From: JANSYL01 sp963921255
GTDB lineage: Bacteria; Pseudomonadota; Alphaproteobacteria; Rhodobacterales; Rhodobacteraceae
DNA length: 64,000 nucleotides
Direction of reading: 5' to 3'
Assembly (NCBI GenBank): GCA_963921255.3
Contig: CAWUEW020000003.1
Location: forward strand, 620,001-684,000
Numbering within the stretch: the stretch's first letter is position 1; each line of letters starts with the position of its first letter. Shown piece by piece: positions 1 to 8,370 of the stretch. The notes below the pieces were generated by a model, which was given only the letters and a program-made list of their open reading frames with translations, was not told the origin of the DNA and searched no databases. A program made the position numbers and the translations under genes.

Positions 1-251
1 GCGCGGATCTTCCCGGCGGCAATGGGTTGTCCTTCGATTGGCAGCTTCTGGCGGGACGCAAGTATTGGACCAAACCCTGGATGCTGGCGGGCGGGCTGTC
101 CCCCGCCAACGTCGCGGAAGCGGTGCGCCGCACAGGCGCGAAGCAGGTGGACGTGTCCTCGGGCGTGGAATCACGCCCAGGCGAGAAAGACCCGGCCAAG
201 ATGGCGGCCTTTGCTGCGGCATTGACCGACCCGGCGCCGCCCCGCCTTTAA
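1..251 (+). CDS. trpF: Phosphoribosylanthranilate isomerase, C-terminal part (left-edge partial)
   Basis: This is the last 82 codons of TrpF, which isomerises N-(5-phosphoribosyl)anthranilate in tryptophan synthesis. The reading phase begins at base 3. The fragment carries the family's C-terminal features: the strand and turn LAGGLSPANV, which binds phosphate, and the signature VDVSSGVESRPGEKD before the last helix. The N-terminal half of the barrel, with the catalytic Cys, lies outside the window. A small conserved ORF and trpB follow on the same strand, which is the arrangement common in Rhodobacteraceae. The identification is secure; only the upstream part is unseen. Confidence 0.95.
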   Translation, partial: ADLPGGNGLSFDWQLLAGRKYWTKPWMLAGGLSPANVAEAVRRTGAKQVDVSSGVESRPGEKDPAKMAAFAAALTDPAPPRL

Positions 252-274
252 CGCTCTGCTAACCATCATTGGCC

Positions 275-592
275 ATGCTGAGGCCGATGACAGGCTTGCC
301 CGATCATATGACACCGGAGATGTGGCTGGCGCAGGTGTTCGCCTCGCAGGAAGCGCGCCGCGGTGGCGTCCTCAAACGACAGATCGCGGATGTTGAACGT
401 CTTGTCGGGCGGGACCGGTTCCTGGATGCGGCTGCCGCGCGCGGCTTCCAAGTGCTTCAGAACGGGCGCCATTTCATCGTTCTTTGCAACCTGCACCCTG
501 TTCATCGCCTGCGCGCCCCGAACGGGCTTTCCAAAGCCCGTTCCGAACCCGCCGCGCGGCGGGTTCTGACGCGGTTTCAAAACCGCGTCTAA
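275..592 (+). CDS. Small conserved protein between trpF and trpB, function unknown
   Basis: A protein of about 105 residues, likely cytoplasmic, with no signal peptide or membrane segment. From memory, Rhodobacterales often carry a short ORF of this kind between trpF and trpB, with a core like MWLAQVFASQEARRGGV then RQIADVERLVGRDRF. It is sometimes mislabelled as phosphoribosylanthranilate isomerase, but it lacks any TrpF motif. The start is uncertain: ATG at 275, 287 or 307, none with a strong ribosome binding site. From base 520 the C-terminal tail is encoded entirely by three perfect palindromes, and the stop TAA (590-592) falls between the third and fourth. Those last 24 residues are therefore probably an accidental extension. 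Tryptophan-linked function is only inferred from position. Confidence 0.6.
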   Translation: MLRPMTGLPDHMTPEMWLAQVFASQEARRGGVLKRQIADVERLVGRDRFLDAAAARGFQVLQNGRHFIVLCNLHPVHRLRAPNGLSKARSEPAARRVLTRFQNRV

Positions 593-612
593 AAGGCGGT
601 TTTCACCGCCTT
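520..612. repeat. Four adjacent, different perfect palindromes before trpB
   Basis: Four perfect inverted repeats stand almost end to end. 520-543 has 11-bp arms (left arm GAACGGGCTTT, loop CC). 545-566 has 9-bp arms GAACCCGCC around GCGC. 568-589 has 10-bp arms GACGCGGTTT around CA. 593-612 has 8-bp arms AAGGCGGT around TTTC. Spacers are 1, 1 and 3 bases. The sequences differ from one another, so this is not a simple tandem duplication. None is followed by a run of T, so they do not look like ordinary intrinsic terminators, though they could stall polymerase, block nucleases or bind a protein. A weaker 6-bp stem (622-647) precedes the trpB ribosome binding site. Confidence 0.85.
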
Positions 613-673
613 GCCCTTGCCGAGGGGCGGGGACCGGGCTACCCCTCTGTGGGTTCAAGGAAGGGGCGCGGAT

Positions 674-1903
674 ATGCCAGACGACATACTGAACAGTTTC
701 ATGACCGGACCCGACGAAAATGGCCGGTTCGGCGATTTCGGCGGCCGGTTTGTAAGTGAGACCCTGATGCCGCTCATTCTCGAGCTGGAGCGTCAGTACG
801 AGCACGCCAAGACCGATGACAGCTTCTGGGCGGAAATGCATGATCTCTGGACGCATTACGTCGGCCGTCCCTCGCCGCTTTATTTCGCCGAGCGTCTGAC
901 CGAGCAACTGGGCGGCGCCAAAATCTACATGAAGCGCGACGAGTTGAATCACACCGGAGCGCACAAGATCAACAATGTGCTCGGCCAGATCATCCTGGCG
1001 CGGCGGATGGGCAAGACCCGGATCATCGCGGAAACCGGCGCGGGCCAGCATGGTGTGGCAACCGCAACGGTCTGTGCGAAGTTTGGGTTGAAGTGCATCG
1101 TGTACATGGGCGCGCATGACGTTGAACGCCAAGCGCCGAATGTGTTCCGGATGAAGCTTCTGGGCGCCGAGGTGGTGCCGGTCACGTCGGGGCGGGGCAC
1201 GCTCAAAGACGCGATGAACGACGCTTTGCGCGATTGGGTGACCAATGTCCGCGACACGTTCTACTGTATTGGCACCGTGGCCGGGCCGCATCCCTATCCC
1301 GCGATGGTGCGGGATTTCCAGGCGATCATTGGCAAGGAAGCCAAGGCGCAGATGATGGCCGCGGAAGGGCGTTTGCCCGACACGATCATCGCGGCCATCG
1401 GCGGCGGGTCGAACGCGATGGGTCTGTTCTTCCCGTTCCTTGACGACAAGGACGTCTCGATCATTGGCGTGGAAGCCGGCGGCAAAGGCGTGAACGCGAA
1501 GATGGAGCATTGCGCCAGTCTCACGGGCGGACGTCCGGGCGTTCTGCACGGCAACCGCACCTATCTGTTGCAGGACGAGGATGGCCAGATCTTGGAAGGG
1601 CATTCGATCTCTGCAGGGCTCGATTACCCGGGCATCGGCCCGGAACATTCATGGCTGCACGAGATCGGGCGCGCGCAATACGTCTCCATCACGGATGTCG
1701 AAGCGCTTGAGGCCTTCCAGCTGTGCTGTCAGACAGAGGGCATCATTCCGGCGCTCGAGCCGTCCCACGCGCTTGCGCATGTGGCCAAGATCGCACCGGA
1801 ACTGCCGGCGGATCACATCATCTGCATGAACATGTGCGGACGCGGCGACAAGGACATCTTCACGGTGGCCCGCGCCTTGGGATGGGACATGCAGGAGGCC
1901 TGA
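674..1903 (+). CDS. trpB: Tryptophan synthase beta chain
   Basis: TrpB, 409 residues, condenses indole with L-serine using pyridoxal phosphate and works in the alpha2-beta2 complex with TrpA, encoded here at 10269-11060. The PLP lysine is K98 in HTGAHKIN. The phosphate-binding loop GGGSNAMG is near residue 240, and the conserved N-terminus GRFGDFGGRFVSETLMP is intact. The start chosen is the ATG at 674, which follows AAGGAAGGGG at a good distance and gives the usual N-terminus MPDDILNSF; a longer reading from 611 would begin inside the palindrome array. Expression may be affected by the hairpins at 520-612. Length is normal for the family. Confidence 0.98.
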   Translation: MPDDILNSFMTGPDENGRFGDFGGRFVSETLMPLILELERQYEHAKTDDSFWAEMHDLWTHYVGRPSPLYFAERLTEQLGGAKIYMKRDELNHTGAHKINNVLGQIILARRMGKTRIIAETGAGQHGVATATVCAKFGLKCIVYMGAHDVERQAPNVFRMKLLGAEVVPVTSGRGTLKDAMNDALRDWVTNVRDTFYCIGTVAGPHPYPAMVRDFQAIIGKEAKAQMMAAEGRLPDTIIAAIGGGSNAMGLFFPFLDDKDVSIIGVEAGGKGVNAKMEHCASLTGGRPGVLHGNRTYLLQDEDGQILEGHSISAGLDYPGIGPEHSWLHEIGRAQYVSITDVEALEAFQLCCQTEGIIPALEPSHALAHVAKIAPELPADHIICMNMCGRGDKDIFTVARALGWDMQEA

Positions 1904-1923
1904 CGCCGGTCAAGCCCGCGCGG

Positions 1924-2298
1924 TCACATACCGTGCTGCTGGAGCACGTCCAGCGGCACGATATCAAGGGCACGTTCATGCGTGGCCGCGAGGTTCACGC
2001 GCGGCGCGACGCCCTCGTCATGTGCTTGAAGAAGCCGGCTGGCGCACAGGCACCATTGATCTCCGGGCTTCAATCCCGCGAACTGGTATTCCGGCCGGGG
2101 CGTCGACAGATCATTGCCGACATATTTCGAGAACGCGAGAAATTCGGCTGTCATCACGGCACAGACGGTGTGGGATCCCTGATCTTCGTCGCAGGTGTCG
2201 CACGCCCCATTGCGAAAGAACCCCGTCATCGGATCCATCGAGCAACTCTGCAAAGGCTCCCCCAGGACATTGACCGATGCGGCCATGGAAAATGGCAT
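1924..2298 (-). CDS. DUF2237 family protein
   Basis: A 124-residue protein that fits DUF2237 (COG3651) along its whole length: NVLGEPLQSCSMDPMTGF, then CDTCDEDQGSHTVCAVMT, EFLAFSKYVGNDLSTP, and GLKPGDQWCLCASRL. The conserved cysteines suggest metal binding or a structural role, but the function of the family is unknown. It is convergent with trpB, separated by only 20 bases, and no terminator is visible between them. It is transcribed in the same direction as the DUF2332 gene upstream, with a 63-base gap. Confidence 0.85.
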   Translation of the reverse strand: MPFSMAASVNVLGEPLQSCSMDPMTGFFRNGACDTCDEDQGSHTVCAVMTAEFLAFSKYVGNDLSTPRPEYQFAGLKPGDQWCLCASRLLQAHDEGVAPRVNLAATHERALDIVPLDVLQQHGM

Positions 2299-2361
2299 CG
2301 CGTGCTCCCCCTTCTACCTCACCCGGGTCAACCGTAGCAGGTGCCGGACGGGGCGCAATCG

Positions 2362-3399
2362 TCAAACCAACCAGCGGATCCAGCGTCCGTGATAATCCAC
2401 ACGGGCCAGGGCGTGCGGCTGGTCCGTGTCGGCTGGCCAGATCTGGGCCGTCAGCGCCGCCCCTTTCATGTCTCCATCGGCTTCCATCGCCACATGCGCC
2501 AGGGGCGCGTCCTCGGTGGCCGCCCGGCCCGCGGCGTCCAGGGCTGCGCGGCAGGCCGCTTTCGTGTCCTCGGGGAAGTACTGCCAGGCAATTGAATGGT
2601 AGACGATGTGGAGATGACCCGGGCGCCGTGTCGCAAGTCGCTGCTCCAACCACGCCGCTGCATCCCCCTGCGCAGGCCTGTCCTGGCTGAGGTCCATCGC
2701 CGCTTGGGTCAGAGCCAACCGGTCCGGCTGGTCGGGCCAAAGGTAGGCGAGCAGACGCAACCTCTCCGTTGGGTCATGCGGGTTGAGCGGGTTAAGATCA
2801 ACGGCCGCGCGTTCGGTGACGTCAAACGGGACGCTCTGCGGCGGCGCTCCGTCCCACTGCGGGCGGAAGCGCACGGGGCTGTCCGGGATGCCATGCACCT
2901 GCCCGTCGACCTCCAAAGCGTAGCGATCGAGGGTCATGTTCAGACCGGCGCTGGCCCCCAGTTCCGAAAGAACCACCGGTTTCGGGCAGCGTTGAAGGAC
3001 CCACCATATCGCCGGCAGCAGCATACCCGACCGCCGGACTTCGTCGGTTTGCGGGGCCTGGTCCAGCCAAGACATCAATCGGGCTTCGTGGGTGTCGAAC
3101 GCCGCTTCGATCGCCGTCCACAGCGCGTCGTCGGATGCGGTCTGCGGGGGATACACGGCCGCGAGATGCGGGTCCGTTCCGTCCAGGACCAAGCCGTGCA
3201 ACGCACCCGCAACCCGTAACGGGATGGATTGCGCCCCGGCGTGTACCTCGCCCGGCCAGTCCAGCAGGCGGCGTGCGACGACCGAATTCGGACGCAAACG
3301 GTCTGCAAACAGCGGCATCAACCGGCCCATGAACGGGGACCCAAGCATGGCGCACGCCTTGCCCTGGCCGACAAAGGCCTTCCGGAGGCGATCGCTCAT
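2362..3399 (-). CDS. DUF2332 family protein
   Basis: A 345-residue protein matching DUF2332, a family with a methyltransferase-like appearance and no proven function. Supporting segments are the N-terminus with FVGQGKACAMLGSPFMG, the Gly-rich LSELGASAGLNMTLDRY in the middle, which resembles an AdoMet-binding motif I, and the C-terminal LARVDYHGRWIRWL. It starts inside the stop of pth (an ATGA overlap at 3396-3399), so the two genes are translationally coupled, but no functional link to peptidyl-tRNA hydrolysis is known. No signal peptide or membrane helix is seen. Confidence 0.8.
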   Translation of the reverse strand: MSDRLRKAFVGQGKACAMLGSPFMGRLMPLFADRLRPNSVVARRLLDWPGEVHAGAQSIPLRVAGALHGLVLDGTDPHLAAVYPPQTASDDALWTAIEAAFDTHEARLMSWLDQAPQTDEVRRSGMLLPAIWWVLQRCPKPVVLSELGASAGLNMTLDRYALEVDGQVHGIPDSPVRFRPQWDGAPPQSVPFDVTERAAVDLNPLNPHDPTERLRLLAYLWPDQPDRLALTQAAMDLSQDRPAQGDAAAWLEQRLATRRPGHLHIVYHSIAWQYFPEDTKAACRAALDAAGRAATEDAPLAHVAMEADGDMKGAALTAQIWPADTDQPHALARVDYHGRWIRWLV

Positions 3400-4094
3400 C
3401 GAAACCGATCCACAAGTTTCTGCAAAGGACTCCGGTCATCGGGCTCGGGCGCTGATCCGTCCGACCCGCCAGCCTCGGGTGTCGCGGCCGCTGGACGGGC
3501 AGCCTTGGGCGTCGTCGAGGACCGCGGCGGGGCGGTCCGCAAGGCGACAGCATTCATGAAGCGGCCCGTGTCGCCCTTGGCCAGGTCGGGCGCCCCATCC
3601 GCGATCCCGCGCATCAGGTCGTCCAGCCAATCTGTGTCGGCCTTCGCGAAGTCCGACAGGACATAGCCCGCAACCCGATCCTTGTGGCCGGGATGGCCGA
3701 TCCCCAGGCGGACCCTGTTGTAGGCGTCCCCGATATGACCATGCATCGAGCGAAGCCCATTGTGCCCCGCGTGCCCACCGCCCGATTTGACGCGCAGCTT
3801 GCCGGGGGCCAAATCCAATTCGTCATGGAAAACAGTGACATCCTCTGGCGCCAACTTGAAAAACCGCACCGCTTCGCCGACCGATTGCCCGGACCGGTTC
3901 ATGAAGGTTTCCGGCTTGATCAGAAGCACCTTCTCGCCCGCCAGAACGCCTTCGCAGATCTTGCCCTGGAACTTGGCCCGCCATGGTCCGAAACCATGGC
4001 CTTCGGCAATCCGATCCACGGCCATCCAGCCGATATTGTGACGATTGCCCGCGTATTTGGCGCCCGGATTGCCCAGGCCAACCCACAGTTTCAT
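3396..4094 (-). CDS. pth: Peptidyl-tRNA hydrolase
   Basis: Pth releases peptides from peptidyl-tRNA that drops off ribosomes. The 232-residue product has the family N-terminus LWVGLGNPGAKY, the catalytic histidine H19 in NRHNIG, the motif FHDELDLAPGKLR, and GGHAGHNGLRS. Start: the ATG at 4094 follows GGAGGA on the minus strand; the longer open frame back to 4274 adds an unrelated leader and was rejected. The last 45 or so residues, after AVALRT, are rich in Pro, Ala, Ser and Asp and form a disordered tail ending in QKLVDRFR, which is common in alphaproteobacteria. rplY, often adjacent to pth, is 3.6 kb away here, with a methyltransferase, an FMN dehydrogenase and an MFS gene between them. Confidence 0.97.
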   Translation of the reverse strand: MKLWVGLGNPGAKYAGNRHNIGWMAVDRIAEGHGFGPWRAKFQGKICEGVLAGEKVLLIKPETFMNRSGQSVGEAVRFFKLAPEDVTVFHDELDLAPGKLRVKSGGGHAGHNGLRSMHGHIGDAYNRVRLGIGHPGHKDRVAGYVLSDFAKADTDWLDDLMRGIADGAPDLAKGDTGRFMNAVALRTAPPRSSTTPKAARPAAATPEAGGSDGSAPEPDDRSPLQKLVDRFR

Positions 4095-4251
4095 AGTGCA
4101 GTCCTCCGGCCTTGGTCCCTGATGCCAGTGCCGTCGCGATTTGCCAAGCTGGAACACCGAACTGGGTCGTGCAATGCTGCCCCGCAACACGACATGCCAC
4201 TGACATCCTGATCGCGCCGGGACGTCACGTTTTGACAGGAGAGGGTGTCCC

Positions 4252-4941
4252 TTGGCTGTGACCCACGACTTCATCCTGAACGATGTTCACCTGACGCTGC
4301 CCGATGCCCTGGCGACGCCTGGGATTCTGCAGAAACTGCGGGACGGGCATTACGAAGCCGACGAAGCCAAGGCCGTGTCTCGATGCGTGCAGCCTGGGTT
4401 TCGCGTGCTCGATATCGGCGCGGGGATGGGATACGTCTCGGTGCTGGCCGCGCAGCGCACGGGGCCGGAAAACGTCCTGGCCGTTGAGGCCAATCCCGAT
4501 CTCCTCCCGGTGATCGAGGCGAACCTGGTGGCCAACGATGCCGGTGGCGCCTCGGTGCTCCATGGCGCTGTGAGCGGCCCGGCCGAAGACGGCGCGACGG
4601 CGCCGCTTCATCTGGCGGCCGGCTTTACCGCGTCCAGCATGCGCGGCACCGGGACGGGCCCGACGGTCGAGGTTCCGCTTATTCCAATCCGGGACCTGCT
4701 CGAAGCGCAGCGCCCGCATGTTGTGTTCATGGATATCGAAGGTGGCGAGGCCGACCTGTTCGGGCACCCGTGGAAATGCCCTCTGCGATACTTCGTGGTG
4801 GAACTGCACCCCAAGAAGTACCACGCGCGGGTCATCCAGAAGATCGTTGATTTCATGTCCGCGATGGACATGACCTATGACCCGGTCGTATCGCGTGGAA
4901 AAGTCCTTGGATTCAAGAAAATCTGGGGGGATGAGGCATAG
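4252..4941 (+). CDS. FkbM family SAM-dependent methyltransferase
   Basis: A 229-residue class I methyltransferase. Motif I is VLDIGAGMGYVSVLA (about residues 51-65), the acidic post-I loop is AVEANPDLLPVIEANL, and the FkbM signature FMDIEGGEADLF is near residue 162. The family O-methylates varied sugars and small molecules; the substrate here is unknown. The start is TTG at 4252, 8 bases after AGGAGA; a GTG two codons later is possible but worse spaced. It is divergent from pth with 157 bases between them. A 7-bp hairpin (4986-5007) lies downstream. Confidence 0.85.
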   Translation: MAVTHDFILNDVHLTLPDALATPGILQKLRDGHYEADEAKAVSRCVQPGFRVLDIGAGMGYVSVLAAQRTGPENVLAVEANPDLLPVIEANLVANDAGGASVLHGAVSGPAEDGATAPLHLAAGFTASSMRGTGTGPTVEVPLIPIRDLLEAQRPHVVFMDIEGGEADLFGHPWKCPLRYFVVELHPKKYHARVIQKIVDFMSAMDMTYDPVVSRGKVLGFKKIWGDEA

Positions 4942-5221
4942 AGTCTTCGAAATTGGCATTCCCATATTCTACATATTTTTCCGGGTTTTGGGTGTGAATC
5001 CCCAAAATACTATCACTTTTAAAATCTATCCACAGATCGGTTCAATTTTACCGATACAGCGCGCCTCGGAACGCGCAGCGCGCGCGCCACATGCCCAAAA
5101 TCGGGGCGCTGTCCGACCCTGAGGCGGCGTGACAACCCCGCGATAGCACTCCTTTGTGCCGCATTGTTCGCGCCGGGCGCGGTTGCTACCAACGCGGCAC
5201 GTCCGGAGGAGAACCCCAAGA
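4942..5221. other. Intergenic region between FkbM gene and lldD with two inverted repeats
   Basis: This 280-base stretch is AT-richer than its surroundings and has no convincing gene. It holds a hairpin at 4986-5007 (arms TTTTGGG and CCCAAAA, 8-base loop), a possible end signal for the methyltransferase transcript. A second repeat at 5036-5055 (arms ATCGGT and ACCGAT, 8-base spacer) could be an operator in the lldD promoter region. No regulator gene is next door to assign it to. Confidence 0.4.
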
Positions 5222-6385
5222 ATGCCCGTCATCACCGAGATCGAAGATCTGCGTCGCATCTACAAACGCCGTACGCCGAAGATGTTTTACGACTATGCCG
5301 AGACGGGCAGTTGGACCGAGCAGACGTTCCGAGAAAACAGCAGCGACTTTGACGACATCCGGCTGCGCCAGCGGATCGCCGTGGACATGACCAACCGCAC
5401 CACCGCCAGCCAGATGGTCGGGCAGGATGTGGCAATGCCCGTGGCCTTGGCGCCGGTTGGCCTGACCGGCATGCAACGGGCGGATGGAGAGATACTGGCC
5501 GCGAAGGCCGCCGAAAAGTTCGGTGTGCCCTTTACGCTCAGCACGATGTCGATCTGTTCCATCGAAGATGTGGCCAGCCGGACCGAGAAGCCGTTCTGGT
5601 TCCAAGTCTACACATTGCGCGACGACGACTTCATGAAGCGACTGTTCGACCGTGCGAAAGAGGCGAAGTGTTCGGCCCTGGTGATCACGGTTGACCTTCA
5701 GATCATGGGCCAGCGGCACAAAGACTCGAAGAACGGGTTGTCGGCGCCGCCCAAGTTCACCGCCGCCTCGATGTTGAACCTTGCAACAAAGATTCCGTGG
5801 GGTTTGGAAATGCTTCAGACGCCACGCCGCTTCTTCGGCAACATCGTGGGTCATGCGAAAGGCGTCTCTGACCCATCGTCGCTCGCGTCCTGGACGGCCG
5901 AGGCCTTTGACGCCTCCCTGAATTGGGAGCGGATCAAGGAGTTCCGGTCGTGGTGGGATGGCCCGGTTATCCTCAAGGGCATTCTCGATGTCGAAGACGC
6001 CAAGATGGCCGCCAATGTCGGCGCAGACGCGATCGTGGTGTCAAACCACGGCGGGCGGCAGTTGGATGGCGCGCTGAGTTCGATCAAGATGCTGCCGCAC
6101 ATCATGGACGCCGTTGGCGACAAGATCGAGGTGCATTTCGACAGCGGCATCCGCTCCGGGCAGGACGTGCTGAAGGCCTTGGCCCTCGGCGCGAAAGGCA
6201 CCTATATCGGGCGCGCCTTTGTCTATGGCTTGGGCGCGATGGGCCAGCCCGGCGTCACCAAGGCGCTGGAGGTCATTCACAAGGAACTAGATACCACCAT
6301 GGCGCTCTGCGGAGAGCGGGATGTCGCCAACCTGGGAAAGCATAACCTGTTGGTTCCGAAAGAATTTTACGGCGATTGGGCCTGA
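5222..6385 (+). CDS. lldD: FMN-dependent alpha-hydroxy-acid dehydrogenase, L-lactate dehydrogenase type
   Basis: A 387-residue TIM-barrel flavoprotein of the lactate dehydrogenase/glycolate oxidase family, which oxidises L-lactate or a similar 2-hydroxy acid and passes electrons to quinone. FMN and substrate motifs are all present: ALAPVGLTGMQRADGE, FTLSTMSICSIEDVA, WFQVYTLRDDDF, and the catalytic base in VVSNHGGRQLDGA, followed by the phosphate-binding FDSGIRSGQDVLKALALGA. The start is the ATG at 5222 after GGAGGAG. It converges on the MFS gene and their ends overlap by 19 bases. Lactate as substrate is likely, but other hydroxy acids cannot be ruled out from sequence. Confidence 0.9.
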   Translation: MPVITEIEDLRRIYKRRTPKMFYDYAETGSWTEQTFRENSSDFDDIRLRQRIAVDMTNRTTASQMVGQDVAMPVALAPVGLTGMQRADGEILAAKAAEKFGVPFTLSTMSICSIEDVASRTEKPFWFQVYTLRDDDFMKRLFDRAKEAKCSALVITVDLQIMGQRHKDSKNGLSAPPKFTAASMLNLATKIPWGLEMLQTPRRFFGNIVGHAKGVSDPSSLASWTAEAFDASLNWERIKEFRSWWDGPVILKGILDVEDAKMAANVGADAIVVSNHGGRQLDGALSSIKMLPHIMDAVGDKIEVHFDSGIRSGQDVLKALALGAKGTYIGRAFVYGLGAMGQPGVTKALEVIHKELDTTMALCGERDVANLGKHNLLVPKEFYGDWA

Positions 6386-7512
6386 CGCGATCGGAGAATG
6401 ACGGCAAGCAGCGGGGCGATCAAGGCAAGGGCCGCGACGACCGCAAACGCGACGCGCAATCCAAACGCGTTCGAGACGAACCCGACCACGACGGGCGAGA
6501 ACAGGAACGCGCCGAACCCCATGACCATCACCAGGGCGACGGCCCGCACCCGCTGTGCAGGTGGCACCATGCGCCCGACCAGCGCGATGGCAACCGGGCC
6601 AACAACAGACGTTCCAAGCCCGATCACGCCAAAGCCGACATAAGCGACCCACGGGCTGCCGGCGATGGCGGCCAATAGGGCGCCCGCGCAGGCCATGCCG
6701 GACCCCAGGGTCACGACCGCAAGCTCCGAAAACCGTTCCGCGATGGCTTGGCCTGACAGTCGCCCAAACGCCATCGTCAGCCCCAGAATGGCCGGTGCAA
6801 ACGCGCCTTCGGCCGCGCGTCCGCCCAATGTGCGCTCTACATGGAGCGCCGACCAGCTTTCGACCACGGCCTCGACAAAGAACGCCGTCAGGACGATCCC
6901 CCCGCACAACAGCACGACGACCCAGGGCAGAACGCTGGACTTCCGCGCCTCGTCAGAAACCGGGGCAAAGGCCGTCCGCATCCAGATACTGCCCACCAGG
7001 ACAACGGCCGAGATCGCGGCGAAAATCGCGAAGGAGGACCACCCGGCCTCGCGCGCGGCGCCTGTGGCCAGTGCCGAAAGGGCGTAGGCGAGGGAAAAGA
7101 GCCCATGGTTGGCGTTCATGAGGGGGCGGTTATGGACCGCCTCCAACTCCGACACACGCGCGTTCGACAGGATGTCGACCAGACCGGATGCAAGGCCCAT
7201 CGCGAAGATGGCGATCAGGAAGCCAACCGGTGTCGTCATCAATCCGGGCAGCAGGAACGCCGCCGCAAGCAGGACGACCGACAGGCGAAGCGATTGTTCC
7301 CGCAGTTTCGCATCCACACGCGGGGCCAGCCACATGGTCGTCAGAAGACCCGCCGGGCTGGCCAGCAGGAGCAGCCCGAACATCGCATCGTCGACACCAA
7401 TTTGTGATTTTAAAACAGGAACCTGCGCAGCAAAGCTGCCCCACATCAACCCGATGGCCACGAACCCCAGAACAGGGCGGCGGGATACGGATATGGCAGA
7501 GAGAACGGACAT
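6367..7512 (-). CDS. MFS transporter
   Basis: A 381-residue inner-membrane protein of the major facilitator superfamily with about 12 hydrophobic segments. Helix 1 follows VLGFVAIGLMWGSFAAQVP, and the loop between helices 2 and 3 has the form APRVDAKLREQSLR, the usual arginine-rich motif A region. The family includes sugar and drug exporters; the substrate is unknown. The start at 7512 (MSVLSAI) is preferred; the frame stays open to 7548, and the ribosome site is weak for both. It is divergent from rplY, sharing a 160-base intergenic region, and converges on lldD with overlapping 3' ends. Confidence 0.85.
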   Translation of the reverse strand: MSVLSAISVSRRPVLGFVAIGLMWGSFAAQVPVLKSQIGVDDAMFGLLLLASPAGLLTTMWLAPRVDAKLREQSLRLSVVLLAAAFLLPGLMTTPVGFLIAIFAMGLASGLVDILSNARVSELEAVHNRPLMNANHGLFSLAYALSALATGAAREAGWSSFAIFAAISAVVLVGSIWMRTAFAPVSDEARKSSVLPWVVVLLCGGIVLTAFFVEAVVESWSALHVERTLGGRAAEGAFAPAILGLTMAFGRLSGQAIAERFSELAVVTLGSGMACAGALLAAIAGSPWVAYVGFGVIGLGTSVVGPVAIALVGRMVPPAQRVRAVALVMVMGFGAFLFSPVVVGFVSNAFGLRVAFAVVAALALIAPLLAVILRSRQAQSP

Positions 7513-7672
7513 GTCCGCGCCCTTGCCATGCATGCCGGTCGCAAACAAGACAGGATCGGCGGCATCCCCGGAAGAATCGCCTTTTCAATTCCTCCGATCT
7601 GACCTATACGCGCGGCTTCACGCGGCCCGACACCCTTGGAGGCAGCCGCATTTACATTGATGGAGAATTCCT

Positions 7673-8311
7673 ATGGCTGGTGAGATTCCTGATCTTATCG
7701 CCGAGGCACGGACGGGGACAGGCAAGGGGGCCGCTCGTCAAGCACGCCGTGACGGCAAAGTGCCCGGTATCATTTATGGCGGTGGCAGCGACCCACTTCC
7801 GATCCAAATCCCCTTCAACGAGCTTCTGAAGCGTCTCAAGCAGGGCCGGTTCCTGTCGACGCTGTTCAACATGAAGGTCGAAGGCCAGGACGATGTGCGC
7901 GTGATCTGCCGCAACGTTCAGCGTGACGTGGTGAAGGATCTGCCGACCCACGTCGATTTCATGCGCCTCAAGCGCACCTCGAAAATCGCACTGTTCATCC
8001 CGGTTGAAGTTGTGGGCGACGATGTTTCCCCCGGCATCAAGCGCGGTGGCGTTTTGACGATGGTCCGCCCTGAGGTGGAACTGGTCGTGACCGCGGGCGA
8101 TATCCCCGATCACATCACCATCGACATCAGCGAATTGTCGGTTGGCGACACGGTGACGATCTCGTCGGTGGACCTGCCCAAAGGCGTGAAGCCCACGATC
8201 GACCGCGACTTCGTGATCGCCAACATCACGGCGCCGTCGGGTCTCGTCAGTGCTGAGAACGCCGAAGGCGATGACGCAGACGGCGAAGCGGAAGAGGGCG
8301 GCGAAGAGTAA
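7673..8311 (+). CDS. rplY: 50S ribosomal protein L25 (Ctc/TL5 form)
   Basis: A 212-residue L25 of the long Ctc/TL5 type, which binds 5S rRNA. The N-terminal L25 domain (about residues 8-95) includes RTGTGKGAARQARRDGKVPGI. The C-terminal beta domain (about 100-190) includes IPVEVVGDD and the Pro-Lys turn DLPKGVKP. The protein ends in an acidic tail rich in Glu, Asp and Ala. The ATG at 7673 gives the standard start MAGEIPDL. A clear intrinsic terminator follows at 8342-8370. Confidence 0.97.
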   Translation: MAGEIPDLIAEARTGTGKGAARQARRDGKVPGIIYGGGSDPLPIQIPFNELLKRLKQGRFLSTLFNMKVEGQDDVRVICRNVQRDVVKDLPTHVDFMRLKRTSKIALFIPVEVVGDDVSPGIKRGGVLTMVRPEVELVVTAGDIPDHITIDISELSVGDTVTISSVDLPKGVKPTIDRDFVIANITAPSGLVSAENAEGDDADGEAEEGGEE

Positions 8312-8341
8312 CGTCGCGCCGCAAGGCCTTGAAAAAATTGA

Positions 8342-8370
8342 AACGCCGCGGGGAACCGTGGCGTTTTTTT
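8342..8370 (+). terminator. Intrinsic terminator after rplY
   Basis: A 10-bp stem (left arm AACGCCGCGG, one G-T wobble) closes on a GGAA tetraloop and is followed at once by a run of seven T. This is a textbook rho-independent terminator 30 bases after the rplY stop. Confidence 0.93.

Noticed and set aside
520..612. The palindrome array as a CRISPR or REP cluster
   Set aside because: The four units are different in sequence and have almost no spacers, unlike CRISPR (identical repeats, about 30-base spacers) or REP elements (one family sequence).
266..1648. 460-residue open frame antisense to the small ORF and trpB
   Set aside because: It mirrors trpB codon by codon in GC-rich DNA, has no family motif and no ribosome site; trpB is certain.
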